Source: Ptiloglossa arizonensis
Taxonomy: Eukaryota > Arthropoda > Insecta > Hymenoptera > Colletidae
Direction: 5' to 3'
Length of the DNA stretch: 64,000 bases
NCBI RefSeq assembly: GCF_051014685.1
Contig: NC_135051.1
Coordinates: forward strand, 10,187,557-10,251,556
Part shown: positions 59,572 to 64,000 of the stretch, piece after piece
How the letters are laid out: every line of letters begins with the position of its first letter
Numbering within the stretch: position 1 is the first letter of the stretch
Notes under the pieces: generated by a model
Database searches by the model: none
Told to the model about the DNA's origin: nothing
Seen by the model: the letters and a program-made list of their open reading frames with translations, nothing else
Translations under genes and position numbers: made by a program

Positions 59572-62381
59572 TTAATTTATTTGCGGTACATCGTATGAAT
59601 GCAAATCTCTACTTTCTGTTAACTTTATCAATTGATCGCGGTCTATATCGTTAAGGTCTGGAATATTGTGCAATATCTTCGACACTTCAACGGCGTATTC
59701 AAGTTCGAAATTTATACAATATTCAAGAAGAAGCTAAAAAGAAAAAGAAAAAATATATATATATAATTTTTTTGTTCTAAATATAAACACAGTAAGAAAA
59801 CAATAAATGTAAATACATACAATAGCTCCTGCATAACACCGCTTCGAAATACAAATTTCACATAATTCCTTTAGTCTCTCTTGCTGTATTATTGCTGTAA
59901 ATTGTTTGGTACGCTTGCCGATAACGGTAAGAATTTGCAGCGCTTCTTTCACACGGTCATCGCGTAATACGTGTAATACTATTTTACTTACCGTGGAAAC
60001 TTGAAAGAAAATATTGCTTTCACTTTTTATTTCATTCTGAAATATAAAATTCAATTTATGCCTATATTACTCTATTTCTTGACCATTATGTTGTAAGTAT
60101 AATACATAAATACTCAACCATCATGAAATTCCAACACGATAAAGCTATATCCGCACATAATTTTCTTGAAGGTGAGTCCTTGACAGAAAGAACAACATCC
60201 ATCATATTTACCACAGAAATGTTCAAAGTAGTCTCCTGAAGTTCAAAGTCTACCATATCTGACCACAATCTTGGCAGATATTCTATTAAAACATCGTGTG
60301 AACACTTTCTTAAAGAGGAACAAATTTCTTTTATGACACTCTTATGTGGAATATACATGTGCGGAACAATTTTTTCATAAATTTCGAAGAATTCTTGAGT
60401 AGTACTAGTTAATAACATCAATAATATATATGATTGGAAATATGCAGACTCCTGTAATACGGAAAATATGTTATTAAATAACAAAACGAGATAAATAATT
60501 CCACATAGTATTAAAACAAAAACATACTTGTGTTGAAGTGAGCATGAATTGGTGATTATTATCGGTAAAAAGAAAATTGTTGATTATATTAGCGGCTTCC
60601 TTACTGGCATAAGAATAAAAAGCTGCATCCATAGCCGTCACAAAAAATTTGCTATCGTTCAGGTCTTGAAAAGTAAACTTTTTTTGTGACACTTTCTTTA
60701 AAATCTTCATAAAATTTTGGTACGAATTTTTATCGCCTATAGAAACATATAATTTTGTGAATCATAAGAATTGGCAAAAACGAGATGTATATATATATAT
60801 ATATATAGTGTGTGTGTGTGTGTATATAAAGCACGTTTACCTGAACGAACAATTACAGTAATAGCATAATGATATGAGGCTAGTGACAATTCTATATTCA
60901 ACCTCTGGAAATCATTGAATAAACTCCTAACAAAAGGTATGGCTATTGCATGTGACTTGATCGAAGATACTGCTTTAAGGGCAGCATTCAATGTCGTAAC
61001 ATTTGGACGAATTCTTTGATTATTCATTGTTGTGAAAATATCAAGTATAAACTTTACTTTATCTTTATCGTTTGTGTTGTGAGTCTTCTCTAATAATGCT
61101 ATTATATAATTATAAGTTTTAATACTTAATGGAATATTATTTTCTATGCATTCATGATATAATGACCAAGCTTCCTCTATCTGAAAATTTTAACTTGTAA
61201 CGCATTATAATATAAAATGTGCACTTTATAAGTTAAAATCACTGTACTTTGAACCATTTTGCATAGCCACATAGCATTGCATTATAAGCCATATGTACTA
61301 TCGCAGAATCTTGCATTATCAGAAATTCAAATAACTCTGTGATCTCTGAATTATGTCTAAAATATGAAATTATTAAGATTAGGAAAGTAAAATTGGGTAC
61401 CAATTGCTTTTGTCACTTACAACCAAACTTTCTGAGGAGTTGATAAGGCCCACTGTTCGAGCGGTAATTTGTCAAATATGTCTTCCGCGCCATTGGTGAA
61501 ACACAACAATTCTAACAATGCTTGTTTTGTTTCATTAGAAACATTACCTTTCAACGATTTATAGATATCAATAGCATCTGATGATTTGAACTGTGATATA
61601 GCCTGTAAAAGTGCTTCTTCCGATGCTTGACTTTTGTCTATATTTACTACAGGAGGCACAAATGCCTATAAATCACAAAGTAACAATTGAGTTAGTAAAT
61701 AATACTATTGGGCTCTAAATTTTAATCTACCATCTGCTATAATAGATAGAAGATATCTAATAGATACCTCGATCTTTGGATCTGAGAGATTTGTTGGAAA
61801 CAAATCTCCATGTTGCTTATAGATCCACATTGCTGTCCTTCTGCCAGATTCGTATGACAACGAATATATTTTCAAATCTTGTCTTTTGAATGGTATTAAA
61901 AAAGAATCATTTTGAAACTTATAGGATACACGTTCTCTACTTTTTGGTACTGTACAATCGAGAGCCTTTAATATGTAAAAAATCACAAATAGTTTTACAA
62001 CATGAATTTAGAAGATTTAACCTAAAATGGACTTTTTAGTGTATTACGCGTAAAATATCAGTTGGTCCTCGTTCTATCCTAGATGGTATTTTGATACTAG
62101 GATTTGTTGTTGGCAATGAAGAATGCAATCTTTTTAAATGACACCATGAATTCTTGCTAAAAGTTTGCTTTCATTAGTAACAATAACTATAAGTTGTGTT
62201 CAATTTATTGCATATTCAATGGATGAATTTTTATATTAAAAAATAATGAATAATGTTATGTATTTTGTTATAAAAATAATGTAATATTTAATATTTTGTG
62301 TTAAATTAAATAAGTTGAACAATTATTTCAACAAGAAGTACACATTACTAACCTGTACGAAATACGTTTCAAGTGATTCAT
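59572..62381 (-). CDS. PTCD3: PTCD3 / mS39, mitochondrial small-ribosomal-subunit PPR protein
   Basis: Ten exons, minus strand: 62381-62353, 62156-62048, 61965-61768, 61665-61421, 61356-61248, 61180-60841, 60736-60528, 60451-60119, 60036-59821 and 59733-59572. All phases fit and the product is 649 aa (human 689). The N-terminus MNHLKRISYSKNSWCHLKRL is basic and acid-free, a mitochondrial presequence encoded partly by a 29 bp coding exon. The block IPSRIERGPTDILRALDCTV followed by FQNDSFLIP matches the start of mature PTCD3; helical PPR-type segments follow (HMAYNAMLCGYAKWF, TYNYIIALLEKT, RPNVTTLNAALKAV, SLASYHYAITVIVR). PTCD3 is an mS39 component near the mRNA entry site and is needed for mitochondrial translation. 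The exon ending at 60119 uses a weak donor (GTTGAG). A (TA)n(TG)n repeat lies in the intron at 60787-60830. Confidence 0.9.
60787..60830. repeat. (TA)n(TG)n microsatellite in PTCD3 intron
   Basis: Nine to ten TA units followed by about eight TG units and a short TATA. Confidence 0.9.
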
Positions 62382-64000
62382 CGTGGTTTCCCGTTTAGGA
62401 TCGTTTGTAAAAGAATGTCAATTATAAGTTATTTGGTAGTTAATTAAAACGCAATGAAATTAAAAGCCGAGTACACGATGCTGCCTCGTATAACTCCATG
62501 TAAATACTTTGCGCGTGAGAATACACTACATCGAGTGAAATTCATGTATTGTTAAACGTATAATCAGCCTAAACGCTTTTGTCGTTTCTACTGGAACATC
62601 TGTTCGGTTGCCTACCTGCAGGCTTTGTTTTTTTTTCCTACATATATACAGAGTAGGTTTTAGGAGAAATTAAGAACAAAATTGACATAGTGAACCGTAT
62701 AATGGACAACTGAAAATTTCTATTTGCAGTTTCACAAATTTTTGTTTCGTTCAAATCGTAGCTATGCTTAATTTTGTGTATTGCGAAATAAAAACTTACA
62801 TCCTTTAAATTTATAATATGGGTTACAACGTGTATGGCTAAATACACTTGTCGCTAGAAAATTACCAAATTGAAGATTAAAATTAATATACTAAACGAAA
62901 CAAACTTAAATTTACAATTAGCAGGATATACGTATGATGATTACAATTTTAAGAAAACTCTTAAAAGAATATATTGATTCGATTGTTGATGCCTTCTTCA
63001 GATTAATTACAATCATATTTGGAATGAAAATAAATCATACTCGTGCATTCGTGTTACGTAGAATGACTAATCGAGCATTTTTGCGCATTAAATATTTTTA
63101 GGCAAATTGAAACAATTGAACACTTATATGAAAACTTATAAAATTCTGATGATAAAGGGAATGAAGAATTCATAATTTATGTCCGATTTGTTATTCATTT
63201 GCTACTAAACATCAATATCGATAAAGACAATTACAATTGAATAAATGTTTGACAATCGAACGGTAATTGAAATCGTAACTTGGATTTTTTCTCGTCCTGT
63301 TTTGGTCCTTTTAGTGATGACTCTTGGTGAACAATGTTTCCCTAATCATTACTGTATTATAAATTATTCCAACAATGGTATGTCGCGTTTAAATAAATAA
63401 ACATTTAATAATAATAAATTGACGTGTGAACAATTACGAGCCACAAAACACAACGGAAGAAAGCGATAATTCGTTGTCGGTTATAAAACCGAAGTCGCGT
63501 TAAGAGTGATGCACCATCTTGAGGGAAACATTTTCGACCCCTCATTAAATGGCTCAATGCGTCATTCTCGCCAGTTTTATAATCGAAGAATACTTTTGCA
63601 TCGTGAACTCGTAGGTATATAGAAGCACATGAATATGGCAGCTGCGCAGTCGTATCTACAAGATAAAGATTCATTTCTTTCAGCGCATTTATTGTTTAGC
63701 ATATGAATGGTACAGGAATATGCGTATACGTATATGCACGTGCGTGCGCACACCAAGTGTACCCTTTGGCATATTACAAAGAATTGAATAAAGTTTATAA
63801 GGAAGCCAAAACCAGTCCGCAAAGAGAAGTAGTTCTCTCTTGCCGTGAGAATGCGCGCGCGTGCACGAGCTCGTTCGCGCAACCTTCGGTGATGTAGTTG
63901 TGTGTGCACGTGCACGTAGGACGTGCCCACACACAGCGTGTACATAGGAAAGAAGCCAGGTGTTTTATTTCAAACCGTGGGACTCTTAAAGGGGGATGCT
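62382..64000. other. AT-rich non-coding right edge
   Basis: 1.6 kb upstream of PTCD3: the PTCD3 promoter side, a T-run near 62628 and short ORFs without domains. From about 63700 the DNA becomes GC/CpG-richer, with an imperfect hairpin of TGTGTGCACGTG against ACGTGCCCACACACA (63898-63935). A neighbouring gene may begin or end beyond the window. Confidence 0.5.

Noticed and set aside
1..64000. CRISPR arrays, prokaryotic operons or phage genes
   Set aside because: Genes have spliceosomal introns and insect/animal families; no regularly spaced direct repeats with unique spacers are present.

Overview
The window is animal nuclear DNA, almost certainly from a hymenopteran insect and probably a bee. 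The coding part holds short-intron insect orthologues: moira/SMARCC, CDCA7, a ZAD zinc-finger protein, an EcKinase-family protein, LTO1, METTL25 and PTCD3/mS39. No prokaryotic gene organisation, tRNA, rRNA or CRISPR array was recognised. The species call is inference. Exon structures below were worked out by hand from open frames, GT/GC-AG sites and intron phase; every listed gene closes in frame from ATG to stop.

Layout. (1) Positions 1-39165 are a gene-poor, CpG-rich stretch where I can defend no exon. Its many long ORFs are open on both strands at once, as expected of CpG-rich DNA with few stop codons. It holds microsatellites and minisatellites, a degenerate array of 16-17 bp units (11990-12317), a large GGAT/GGAC array (17814-18084) and three possible MITE-like elements (15142-15431, 20881-21220, 29676-29929). 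(2) Positions 39166-40373 form a foldback made of inverted and direct copies of a roughly 380 bp repeat, ending about 140 bp before a ZAD-C2H2 zinc-finger gene (40510-42587, +). (3) Two ornithine aminotransferase genes lie in tandem on the minus strand (42777-44328 and 45377-47286). The second is canonical; the first is a diverged paralogue with both substrate-side tyrosines replaced by phenylalanine. (4) From about 47.5 kb the DNA becomes AT-rich and gene-dense: CDCA7 (+), METTL25-like (-), LTO1 (-), moira (+), EcKinase-like (-) and PTCD3 (-). (5) Positions 62400-64000 are AT-rich with no supported gene.

How the genes relate. These are independent eukaryotic genes, not an operon. OAT acts in mitochondrial ornithine/proline/glutamate metabolism. 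CDCA7 and moira are chromatin proteins: CDCA7 is the partner of the HELLS remodeller, linked to DNA methylation, and moira is a BAF/PBAP core subunit. LTO1 serves Fe-S loading of ABCE1, and PTCD3 is a mitochondrial small-ribosomal-subunit protein. LTO1 and moira are head to head over about 630 bp and may share a promoter region; CDCA7 and the METTL25-like gene converge with 145 bp between stop codons.
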